NCBI RefSeq assembly: GCF_004346205.1
Contig: NZ_SMAM01000005.1
Span: forward strand, 124,001-188,000
Reading direction: 5' to 3'
DNA from: Bibersteinia trehalosi
GTDB lineage: Bacteria > Pseudomonadota > Gammaproteobacteria > Enterobacterales > Pasteurellaceae
DNA: 64,000 bases
This document shows positions 45,930 through 53,573 of the stretch, piece after piece. Below the pieces are notes generated by a model. The model searched no databases and was not told the DNA's origin. It saw only the letters and a list, made by a program, of their open reading frames with translations. The position numbers and the translations under genes are program-made. Positions within the stretch are counted from its first letter, which is position 1. Each line of letters starts with the position of its first letter.

Positions 45930-46694
45930 GTGTTTACTGTGGAGCAAGCTAGTTTTGCCATTCCTGAGCGTCCCCTGCTACAGCCTATTTCACTTACCTT
46001 TGAGCAAGGCAAAATCTACGGTTTAATTGGGCACAATGGTTCAGGTAAATCTACACTGATCAAATTGCTTGCTAAGCAACAAGCGATGTCAACAGGGCAG
46101 ATTTTTTTCCAAAACCGACCGCTTGCACATTGGTCAAGCCGCGAATTTGCTCGCCACGTTGCCTATCTGCCACAACATTTACCCAATGCCACCAACTTAA
46201 CCGCTCGAGAACTCGTTGCGATGGGGCGTTATGCTCATCAAGGTTTATTTGGGCGAGAAAGTAATGCAGACCGCCAAGCCATTGAGCAAGCACTCGCTTT
46301 AACGCACACGGAAAAATTTGCCAATCAAAATATAGATGTTTTATCAGGCGGTGAGCGTTCTCGTGTTTGGCTAGCGATGTTGCTGGCTCAGCAGAGCCAA
46401 TTTTTATTGCTCGATGAACCGCTAGCCGCATTAGACATTGCTCATCAAGTGGAAGTCATGGAACTGATTCATAAACTCAGCCGAGAACTCAATTTAGGCG
46501 TGATTATCGTCATTCACGACATCAACCTTGCTGCACGCTACTGTGATCATCTTGTTGCCTTACACAGCGGAAAGCTGCTTGCCGAAGGCAATGCCCATCA
46601 AATTGTTAATTCACCATCACTCAAAGCGATTTATGGTATTGAGTTGAATGTGATTGAACACCCACAAACCAAACGTCCAGTGAGTTTTTATTGA
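45930..46694 (+). CDS. fhuC: ferric hydroxamate ABC transporter ATP-binding protein FhuC
   Basis: A 254-residue FecE-type ATPase powering FhuB. Walker A is GHNGSGKST, the signature LSGGERSRVWLAMLL, Walker B QFLLLDEP and the switch His in VIHDIN. It heads a fhuC-fhuD-fhuB(-fhuA) locus of the order described for A. pleuropneumoniae. The start is GTG at 45930 with GGAG upstream. Its TGA overlaps an ATG (46692-46696, TGATG), apparently an original coupling point for fhuD that is now separated from the fhuD signal peptide by a repeat. Confidence 0.92.
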   Translation: MFTVEQASFAIPERPLLQPISLTFEQGKIYGLIGHNGSGKSTLIKLLAKQQAMSTGQIFFQNRPLAHWSSREFARHVAYLPQHLPNATNLTARELVAMGRYAHQGLFGRESNADRQAIEQALALTHTEKFANQNIDVLSGGERSRVWLAMLLAQQSQFLLLDEPLAALDIAHQVEVMELIHKLSRELNLGVIIVIHDINLAARYCDHLVALHSGKLLAEGNAHQIVNSPSLKAIYGIELNVIEHPQTKRPVSFY

Positions 46695-46716
46695 TGTTGA
46701 AATTAAGTACAAAACA

Positions 46717-46842
46717 AGCTCCCCTCTTTGAAAAAGAGGGGCGGGGGGGAGATTTAAAAACACTCGCTTTCTTCGGAAATGACTTCTGCCAAATCTCCCC
46801 TAACCCCTCTTTGCTAAAGAGGGGGATCAGATCGGTGCAAAT
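46717..46842. repeat. MITE-like element at the fhuC-fhuD junction
   Basis: A shortened relative of the carA-carB element. The left arm (46718-46755) has CTCCCCTCTTTG, AAAGAGGGG and a G-run; the right arm (about 46777-46833) has CTTCTGCCAAATCTCCCCT and the CCCCTCTTT/AAAGAGGG hairpin ending GGGGATCAGATCG. The right 50 bases are nearly identical to the carB copy. It separates the TGATG coupling point from the fhuD signal sequence. Confidence 0.8.
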
Positions 46843-47692
46843 CAAGTTCATAGCGGTCGTTTTATCCTTATTCTTTGCAAATCCCCTTTTCGCCAAAATC
46901 GCCACCCTAGACTGGACGGTGGCTGAAACTTTAATTGCACTGGGGGAAAAACCAATTGCAGTGGGAAATAAGCAGAGCTATCAAGTGTGGGTACAACAGC
47001 CCAGTTTGCCCGATACAACCTACGATCTCGGCGTTCGCTTACAACCGAATTTGGAACAGCTTTTGGCGTTGAAACAACAGGGTGAAATGGTGTTTATCAA
47101 TACCTCGTTTTATGCCCAAACAACCACAAACTTAAACCGATTTGGCACAGTAGAGATCGTGGATTTTTATCAGGCAGGTAATGCATGGCAGAATATTCTC
47201 ACTGCGACTCGCCAAGTGGCGAAACACATTGGCAAACCCAAACAAGCCGAACAGTTGATTAACGATTTTTCGCAAAAAATAGCGGAAATCCAACCGCTTG
47301 TTCAGCCTTATCAAACTCGCCCGATAGCACTGGTGCAATTTGCAGATAGTCGTCATCTGCGAATTTATGGCAAAAATAGCCCTTTTGGTGAGGTATTAAA
47401 CCAGTTAGGCTTGATGAACGCTTGGCAAACAGAGGTGAATTTTTGGGGCTTTGAAAACATTGAGATCACTCAGTTGGCAAAATTGCCGAAAAATAGCCGT
47501 TTGGTGGTGATAAAGCCTTACCCTGCCAACATTGAAACCGCATTAAAACACAATACGCTTTGGCAACAATTGCCTTTGGCAAAAGATCCGTTGATTTTAC
47601 CTGCCATTTGGACCTTTGGTGGGGTACCGTCTGCACAGCGATTTGCGCAAAGTTTAGCGGACGGATTATTGAATGGTGGTGAGCAATGGTAA
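46835..47692 (+). CDS. fhuD: ferric hydroxamate-binding periplasmic protein FhuD
   Basis: A 285-residue class III solute-binding protein delivering ferric hydroxamates to FhuB. The proposed start is GTG at 46835, giving a normal signal peptide (VQIKFIAVVLSLFFANPLFA, cut before KIATLD). The landmark TLDWTVAETLIALGEKP and the long interlobe helix follow. The frame remains open upstream to the ATG at 46694, but those codons translate the MITE; a 47-residue extension before a signal sequence is implausible, though not excluded. The G-rich arm end (GAGGGGG) lies about 9 bases before the GTG and could serve as ribosome-binding site. The 3' end overlaps fhuB by 7 bases. Confidence 0.85.
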   Translation: MQIKFIAVVLSLFFANPLFAKIATLDWTVAETLIALGEKPIAVGNKQSYQVWVQQPSLPDTTYDLGVRLQPNLEQLLALKQQGEMVFINTSFYAQTTTNLNRFGTVEIVDFYQAGNAWQNILTATRQVAKHIGKPKQAEQLINDFSQKIAEIQPLVQPYQTRPIALVQFADSRHLRIYGKNSPFGEVLNQLGLMNAWQTEVNFWGFENIEITQLAKLPKNSRLVVIKPYPANIETALKHNTLWQQLPLAKDPLILPAIWTFGGVPSAQRFAQSLADGLLNGGEQW

Positions 47693-49683
47693 AAAATAAA
47701 AATGTCGGGACGCAACGCTTGCGTCTGTCATATTCGTATTTTGCGCTCGCTAGTTTAGCGATCTTACTCGTGGTATTTATCGCCCTTTTTATTTGGCTGC
47801 TTTCCGCTATTTTGCCAACCAATTCATCTTTGTTTGCCCTATTTTCCCCAAGTGAAAATCTCGATCTGCTTTTGCTACAAAACTATACCCTACCTCGTAT
47901 TGCGATGGCATTGCTCGCTGGTGGGCTACTTGGTGTGGCAAGTTTGCTTTTACAGCAGATAATGAATAATCCTTTGGCTTCGGATAATACACTCGGGATC
48001 AGTGCAGGATCGCAGTTTGCACTCTTTTTAACGGCGATTTTTATGCCAAATTGGTTGGAATATGGTGCGAGCATTATCGCTTTGATTGGTGCTGGAGTGA
48101 GTTTATTGTTGGTACTCGGTTTAGCCATGCGTAAAACCCTTTCTCCCCTCTTACTCATTCTGGCAGGATTAGTGGTCAATCTCTATTTTGGCTCATTTTC
48201 TGCCTTGATGATGTTGTTTTACCCCGAAGAGAGCAGGGGACTTGCTCAATGGGGGGCGGGTTCGCTAGTGCAAGAAAGCTGGTGGGACAGTCAATTATTA
48301 GCATTGCAAGCGGTTATACCACTTGGGTTAATGATAATGTTGATTCGCCCATTTAGTCTGTTGTCGTTGAATGATAATAACGCTCAAAGTTTGGGGGTCC
48401 CAGTCGCCAAATTACGTTTAATTGGGGTCTTCATCAGTGCATTGCTTATTGCAGCGGTCGTGAGTAAAGTAGGTATGCTGGGCTTTGTTGGCTTGGCTGC
48501 GGCGACGTTAATTCGCCAACTTGGCGTACAACATTTTAAAGGGCAACTACTTGGTGCATTTTTGTTAGGTGGGCTATTACTCGCTATTACCGATCTCGGC
48601 TTGCAACTGATTGCTCACTACTATGCGATCCATTTACCTACTGGGGCGGTAACGGCACTGATCGGCACGCCGCTATTATTATGGTTGATGTTTCGTAGCC
48701 TTGCCCATACAGGGCGATTCACCGAGCAAGGGCAACGGATAACACAACGTTTTACCAAGCAAACTGCTTATGGGCTGACTGCACTTTTTATCATCACATT
48801 ACTGATCGCTTTTCTATTTGGTCGCAGTACAACAGGTTGGACTTGGTCATACTCGCCAGAGTTAATCGCCCTTCGCATACCACGTATTTTAGTTGCCTTT
48901 GCTGTGGGCATATTGTTGGCGGTGGCAGGGGTTATTTTGCAACGGCTAACGCTCAATCCGATGGCAAGCCCCGAACTATTAGGGGTCTCATCGGGGACAA
49001 GTATCGGCATTTTGATCTTACTTTTTGTATCAACGAGTGAACATCAAAGCCTATTTGGATTAGCAGGCATTATTGGTGCGATTATTGCACTATTAGTGAT
49101 TATGTTGATTAACCAACGTAATGGTATGTTACCCGAAAAAGTATTACTGACAGGGATTAGCCTTTCGGCATTATTTGATAGTTTACAACGCCTTGCGATT
49201 GCTAGCGGTGATTTGCGTGCATTACAGCTACTCAGCTGGACATCGGGTTCAACACAACAAGCCACGCTCTCATTTGCTTTACCGTTTTTAGGTGTTGCAA
49301 TGGCATTATGGGGCATCAGTTTGCTCTTTAGCCGTTGGTTAGCATTATTCTCTTTGCAAGTCCCAACCGCACAGGCATTGGGGCTGAATATCAAACATAG
49401 CCGTTTAGTGTTAATTCTGTTTAGTGCATTATTAACGGCTCTCGCCACATTGATGATCGGGCCATTAAGTTTTATTGGTTTGCTCGTGCCGCAAATCAGC
49501 CATTTTTTAGGGGCAACACAGGTACGCAGCCAGCTGTTTATCTCTGCGTTATTAGGCGGATTGATGATGGTATTTGCCGATTTTCTTGGCAGACAAATAC
49601 TCTTCCCTTATGAAATTCCAGCAGGTTTAGTGGCGACATTGATTGGGGGAACTTATTTTTTATTGATGGTGAGAAGAATTTAA
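47686..49683 (+). CDS. fhuB: ferric hydroxamate transporter permease FhuB
   Basis: A 665-residue inner-membrane permease of the FecCD family, with two homologous halves fused in one chain, as in E. coli FhuB. Each half has about ten hydrophobic segments and the landmarks YTLPRIAMALLAGGLLG / LRIPRILVAFAVGILLA and NPLASDNTLGISAG / NPMASPELLGVSSG. Its ATG overlaps the end of fhuD, indicating tight translational coupling. It is the last gene of the contiguous fhuCDB unit; palindromic repeats separate it from fhuA. Confidence 0.93.
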   Translation: MVKNKNVGTQRLRLSYSYFALASLAILLVVFIALFIWLLSAILPTNSSLFALFSPSENLDLLLLQNYTLPRIAMALLAGGLLGVASLLLQQIMNNPLASDNTLGISAGSQFALFLTAIFMPNWLEYGASIIALIGAGVSLLLVLGLAMRKTLSPLLLILAGLVVNLYFGSFSALMMLFYPEESRGLAQWGAGSLVQESWWDSQLLALQAVIPLGLMIMLIRPFSLLSLNDNNAQSLGVPVAKLRLIGVFISALLIAAVVSKVGMLGFVGLAAATLIRQLGVQHFKGQLLGAFLLGGLLLAITDLGLQLIAHYYAIHLPTGAVTALIGTPLLLWLMFRSLAHTGRFTEQGQRITQRFTKQTAYGLTALFIITLLIAFLFGRSTTGWTWSYSPELIALRIPRILVAFAVGILLAVAGVILQRLTLNPMASPELLGVSSGTSIGILILLFVSTSEHQSLFGLAGIIGAIIALLVIMLINQRNGMLPEKVLLTGISLSALFDSLQRLAIASGDLRALQLLSWTSGSTQQATLSFALPFLGVAMALWGISLLFSRWLALFSLQVPTAQALGLNIKHSRLVLILFSALLTALATLMIGPLSFIGLLVPQISHFLGATQVRSQLFISALLGGLMMVFADFLGRQILFPYEIPAGLVATLIGGTYFLLMVRRI

Positions 49684-49693
49684 TAATTGATGC

Positions 49694-49710
49694 TGGTGCA
49701 TTATGCACCA
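49694..49710. repeat. short palindrome downstream of fhuB
   Basis: TGGTGCAT, T, ATGCACCA: a perfect 8-bp inverted repeat 11 bases after the fhuB stop. It recalls the GGGTGCAAC palindrome at 31615-31634. No GTAG flank. Confidence 0.6.
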
Positions 49711-49733
49711 ATAAATTAACCACAAAATAAAAT

Positions 49734-49759
49734 GGGCGGACACATCGGTCCGCCCCTAC
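49734..49759. repeat. REP-like palindrome with CTAC flank, fhuB-fhuA gap
   Basis: GGGCGGAC (49734-49741), loop ACATCG, GTCCGCCC (49748-49755), then CTAC at 49756-49759. On the other strand this is GTAG followed by a hairpin, the REP layout. The arms are identical to those at 5469-5489. Confidence 0.75.
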
Positions 49760-49828
49760 AACCAAATACGACATTTAAATGACTAATTTACCTTATCATT
49801 TTCTTAACAACATTTTTAAGGACAAAAA

Positions 49829-51913
49829 ATGAAAAAAAACTTTGCGATTTCCGCACTTTCACAAGCTATTTTTGTTGCTATTACACTGCCTGCAATGGCA
49901 AATGAAGAGATTGCCCATTTAGATGAAATTACCGTTTCTGGTGGTTCAATGTACCGTATGGGGGAAGTGCCTGTTCATCAAGCAAAATCCGCAGTGGCAA
50001 TAAACCGTGAAATGCTCGATCAGCAAGCGGTGAATAAAGTGGACGAAATTGCCCGTTACCAAGCAGGTTTTGCAAATCAAATTTTTGGTGAAGATACTAA
50101 TACCAACTGGTTGCGTGTACGTGGAGCAGAAGTTTCACAAGCGGTGGATGGTTTACCTACATTTAGCTATGGTTTCTTTAATCCTTATGTGAATAGTTTT
50201 GGCTTAGAAGCAGTGGAAATCACCAAAGGGGCTGATGCGATGACTTTCGGAGCTGCGCAATCTGGTGGTTTAATTAACTATGTTTCTAAACGTCCACATA
50301 AAGAACAAGTAGGGCAAGGCGAGTTAAAACTGAATATTGGTAATAATACTCAGTATGGTATTGGTGCTGATTATACAGGACAGTTTGCGGAAAATGCTCG
50401 TTATCGTTTTGTAGGTTACTATGGTGGTAAAGATGGGCAATCAGATAATACGAAAAATGAAACAATTTATATTGCGCCGAGTGTGGAATTTGATCTGACA
50501 GAGCGTACGCGCTTAACTTTGCTTGCTAATTATCAGCGTGATCACGGTATCCCGAGTTCCAATTTCTTACCACAGGAAGGCACTGTTATTGCATCGCCAA
50601 ATGGTTATATTTCTCGCTCGGCAAACTTTGGTGACCCTGTAAATGATACCGAAACCAACCGCCAATATAGCGTAGGGTATGAATTTGCCCACGATTTTGC
50701 TAACGGCTTAAGCATTAATTCTCGCTATCGTTATAGCCATATTGATAATTTCCACCGAGGTTCATACATCTATCCGTCTGCTTACGATGCCACTTGGAAT
50801 CTAATCACTCCAAGTGCAAATAATTATAGCGTGATTCGTGGCGTTGTCTTCAATGATGGTAAAGCGAAATCACACACCGCCGATAATCACTTAACCTGGA
50901 ACGCAAATATTACTAATTGGTTCAAAAATACTTTAGTGATCGGCACTGACTATCGCTATCAAAATGTCGATGCCCGTTATACTTTATTTGGAACAACTTC
51001 AGAAGCAGATATTTCAAATCCAACAGCAGGTTATAATCAAGCACAAGATGTGAGTACAGCACCACATGTGAATCTCAAAGCTCAACAATTCGGCTTCTAT
51101 CTACAAAATCAAAGCCGTTTTGCAGAGAACCTAGTGCTAGGGTTGGGCATTCGCCACGACCGTGCAAAGATTAAAGAATATCAATTAGCCGAAGAGGCAA
51201 AATATAATGAAACATCTTACTCATATTCATTGATGTATGAATCTGCTGTTGGGATTAATCCGTATCTTTCATACAGTGAAGCATTCCATATGCCCGTTGG
51301 GATAAGCGGAGTAAATAAACTCTACAGTCCACAAACAACGAAACAATATGAAGTAGGCATAAAATACCTTCCAACTTGGCTAGATGGCACAATTTCTATT
51401 GCTACTTTCCAAGCAAAAGATACAGGAGCATTAGTGTCTCGTGATAGAGGGGCAACCGTTAGCAGCGAAGATCCTATTCGTCGCCGTGGGATAGAATTAC
51501 AAGCCGATGTTAATCTGACCAATAACTGGAATTTGGGCATGGCTTATACTTATCTACAAGCCTACTCACAAACACCTGTCGGAAATGTACGTCGTCCATT
51601 ACTGCCCAAAAATACCTTAGCTGCTCGTACAGCTTATAACTTCTCTGGTGCCTTCGAAGGTTTAATGCTCGGAGCTGGCGTTCGCCATATTGGTTCTAGT
51701 GTAGGACAAAAAGATTATGCAATTTACCCAAGTGTGCGTGTACCAAGTGCAACAGTGGTAGATTTAATGGCACGCTACCAATTTAAAAATGGCATTGCAT
51801 TACAAGTTAATGCAGATAATGTCGGAGACCGCCGTTATGTTGCAGCTTGTGATAACTACTGCTACTACGGTGCAGGACGGAACATTAATGCAAGTGTAAG
51901 TTATAAATTCTAA
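49829..51913 (+). CDS. fhuA: ferric hydroxamate outer-membrane receptor FhuA
   Basis: A 694-residue TonB-dependent receptor. The signal peptide ends ITLPAMA before NEEIAHLDEITVSG, which carries a TonB-box-like DEITVSG. A plug domain (about residues 50-165, with NWLRVRGAEVSQAVDGLP and GADAMTFGAAQSGGLINYVSKRP) precedes the 22-strand barrel, which ends in VSYKF with the terminal Phe. It resembles A. pleuropneumoniae FhuA in length and position after fhuCDB. AAGGAC precedes the ATG. The right half of a Fur-like box (TTATCATTTTC, near 49792-49802) lies just upstream, but the full match is weak. Confidence 0.92.
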   Translation: MKKNFAISALSQAIFVAITLPAMANEEIAHLDEITVSGGSMYRMGEVPVHQAKSAVAINREMLDQQAVNKVDEIARYQAGFANQIFGEDTNTNWLRVRGAEVSQAVDGLPTFSYGFFNPYVNSFGLEAVEITKGADAMTFGAAQSGGLINYVSKRPHKEQVGQGELKLNIGNNTQYGIGADYTGQFAENARYRFVGYYGGKDGQSDNTKNETIYIAPSVEFDLTERTRLTLLANYQRDHGIPSSNFLPQEGTVIASPNGYISRSANFGDPVNDTETNRQYSVGYEFAHDFANGLSINSRYRYSHIDNFHRGSYIYPSAYDATWNLITPSANNYSVIRGVVFNDGKAKSHTADNHLTWNANITNWFKNTLVIGTDYRYQNVDARYTLFGTTSEADISNPTAGYNQAQDVSTAPHVNLKAQQFGFYLQNQSRFAENLVLGLGIRHDRAKIKEYQLAEEAKYNETSYSYSLMYESAVGINPYLSYSEAFHMPVGISGVNKLYSPQTTKQYEVGIKYLPTWLDGTISIATFQAKDTGALVSRDRGATVSSEDPIRRRGIELQADVNLTNNWNLGMAYTYLQAYSQTPVGNVRRPLLPKNTLAARTAYNFSGAFEGLMLGAGVRHIGSSVGQKDYAIYPSVRVPSATVVDLMARYQFKNGIALQVNADNVGDRRYVAACDNYCYYGAGRNINASVSYKF

Positions 51914-51919
51914 AACCTA

Positions 51920-51947
51920 AAAAAGGCTGAGCGAGCTCAGCCTTTTT
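51920..51947. terminator. bidirectional terminator, fhuA / ftsX
   Basis: AAAAAGGCTGAG (51920-51931), loop CGAG, CTCAGCCTTTTT (51936-51947): a perfect 12-bp stem between convergent genes. Confidence 0.9.
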
Positions 51948-51983
51948 GCAAATTATTGCGCATTTTCAAGCGCTTGCTTTTAC

Positions 51984-52910
51984 TTAATGACGCCCACCTA
52001 TTTTTTGAATATAGCGATTTGTAGCAATGTTTGCCGAGAGCCAGCCTAAGAAAACGCTACTCACCACAATAAGGAGCATCTCACTGGCATTGAAACCATG
52101 AATCTCAAATTTAACGGTGAACATATCCGCCACATAACGCACTACCCCAGTAAAATAACTGATCGTCATCATGCTAAATAACATTGCCAGCAAGCTACCT
52201 AAAAAGCCGTATATCATTGCCACATAAACAAACGGGCGAGAAATAAAGTAGTCGGTTGCCCCCAATAGCTGCATCACATCAATTGATGCTCGGCGATTTG
52301 CTACATCCGAACGTACGCTATTGCTAATCACCAAAAAGACGGCAAAGAACATCAGCAGCGTACAAGTAATAGCAACGCGAGCAATCAAGGTACTGAGTGC
52401 CGCCAACTTGGCTATCCAATCATTATCTAATCGCACATCTTGTACGCCTTTAATCTGTTGTAAACCATCGCGGAAAGTAATCATGTGATTGGTCGAACGA
52501 AACGCTTTTTTAGGCTTAAGTACCACTACGGCTGGCAGAGGATTATCATCTAAAATATCCAACGCATCACTTAAGGTTGCCGACCAAGCTCGAAATTCTT
52601 CCATACTTTGCTGACGAGAAATGTAGTGTAAATTTTCCATCTTCTCATTTTCAAAACGACGAATATTCTCAACCACTGCATTTACATCGTGTTCTGCTAG
52701 ATTCTTGTGCAGATAGATGGTCAATTCTGGTTCAGGATAAAATTGTGATACCGCCTGAGAGGTATTTTTCCACAATAAATAACTCACGGTAGGAATCGTT
52801 AATGATACCGCAATCACGAGTACGGTAAGAAAGGTCGCAAATTTGCGTTTGAGCAGATCTTGCCAGACGGAGCGTAAAATATAACGTGTTTGCATACTCA
52901 AGAAATTCAT
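51984..52910 (-). CDS. ftsX: cell division protein FtsX
   Basis: A 308-residue inner-membrane protein with four membrane segments: one near residues 25-47, then a periplasmic domain to about 165, then three segments towards the C-terminus. With FtsE it forms an ABC-type complex that activates periplasmic amidases (through EnvC in E. coli) and couples them to the divisome. The RRASIDVMQLLGAT cytoplasmic stretch is a family landmark. It is the third gene of ftsY-ftsE-ftsX, 9 bases after ftsE. The most likely start is the ATG at 52910; a second ATG five codons on is possible. Confidence 0.94.
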   Translation of the reverse strand: MNFLSMQTRYILRSVWQDLLKRKFATFLTVLVIAVSLTIPTVSYLLWKNTSQAVSQFYPEPELTIYLHKNLAEHDVNAVVENIRRFENEKMENLHYISRQQSMEEFRAWSATLSDALDILDDNPLPAVVVLKPKKAFRSTNHMITFRDGLQQIKGVQDVRLDNDWIAKLAALSTLIARVAITCTLLMFFAVFLVISNSVRSDVANRRASIDVMQLLGATDYFISRPFVYVAMIYGFLGSLLAMLFSMMTISYFTGVVRYVADMFTVKFEIHGFNASEMLLIVVSSVFLGWLSANIATNRYIQKIGGRH

Positions 52911-52919
52911 ATTCTTTCC

Positions 52920-53573
52920 TTACTTCAAATAGCCTTCTTCTAGCTCCAAACGTGGTTTTGGACGTTGGGCAATAATATGCGTATCGTGGGTGGCAATGAG
53001 CACCGTTGTGCCTGTTTTGTTGATCTCTTCAAATAAACGGAAAATCTCAAAGGATAAACGGTCGTCTAAATTCCCTGTTGGCTCATCAGCCAACAGTAAC
53101 TGAGGGCGATGCACGATTGCTCTAGCAATATCCACTCGCTGTTGTTCACCGCCAGACAAATGCATCGGTAAAAAGTTTGCCTTATTTTCTAATCCGACAA
53201 GTTTGAGCGCCATTTTTGCTTCACGTTCTACAATAGTTTGGCTCTGTCCCATAATAATCAGCGGTAAGGCCACATTATCTAATACTGAACGATCAGTCAG
53301 TAGACTATAATTTTGATGCACCATACCAATTTGGCGACGTAAAAACGGCAGCTCGTGCTCCGTGAGGCGAGTAATATCATGCCCATTAAACACTATCTGC
53401 CCACCATTGGCACGCTCAATGCCCATAATCAATTTCAGCAACGTGGTTTTCCCCGCCCCCGAATGCCCAGTAATATATGCCATTTCTCCTTTCGGCAAAT
53501 GGAAGCTAATTCCTTGTAAAGCGGGCTTTCCACCGCCTTTATAGACTTTACTCACGTTGCTAAATTTGATCAT
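52920..53573 (-). CDS. ftsE: cell division ATP-binding protein FtsE
   Basis: A 217-residue ABC ATPase partner of FtsX. Walker A GHSGAGKTT, signature LSGGEQQRVDIARAI, Walker B LLLADEPTGNLD and the H-loop ATHDTHI are intact. Its ATG overlaps the ftsY TAA by one base (TAATG at 53571-53575), so ftsY, ftsE and ftsX are translationally coupled. Standard length. Confidence 0.96.
   Translation of the reverse strand: MIKFSNVSKVYKGGGKPALQGISFHLPKGEMAYITGHSGAGKTTLLKLIMGIERANGGQIVFNGHDITRLTEHELPFLRRQIGMVHQNYSLLTDRSVLDNVALPLIIMGQSQTIVEREAKMALKLVGLENKANFLPMHLSGGEQQRVDIARAIVHRPQLLLADEPTGNLDDRLSFEIFRLFEEINKTGTTVLIATHDTHIIAQRPKPRLELEEGYLK

Noticed and set aside
46691-46834. N-terminal extension of FhuD
   Set aside because: The codons translate a MITE-like repeat also found between carA and carB, and a normal signal peptide begins after it.
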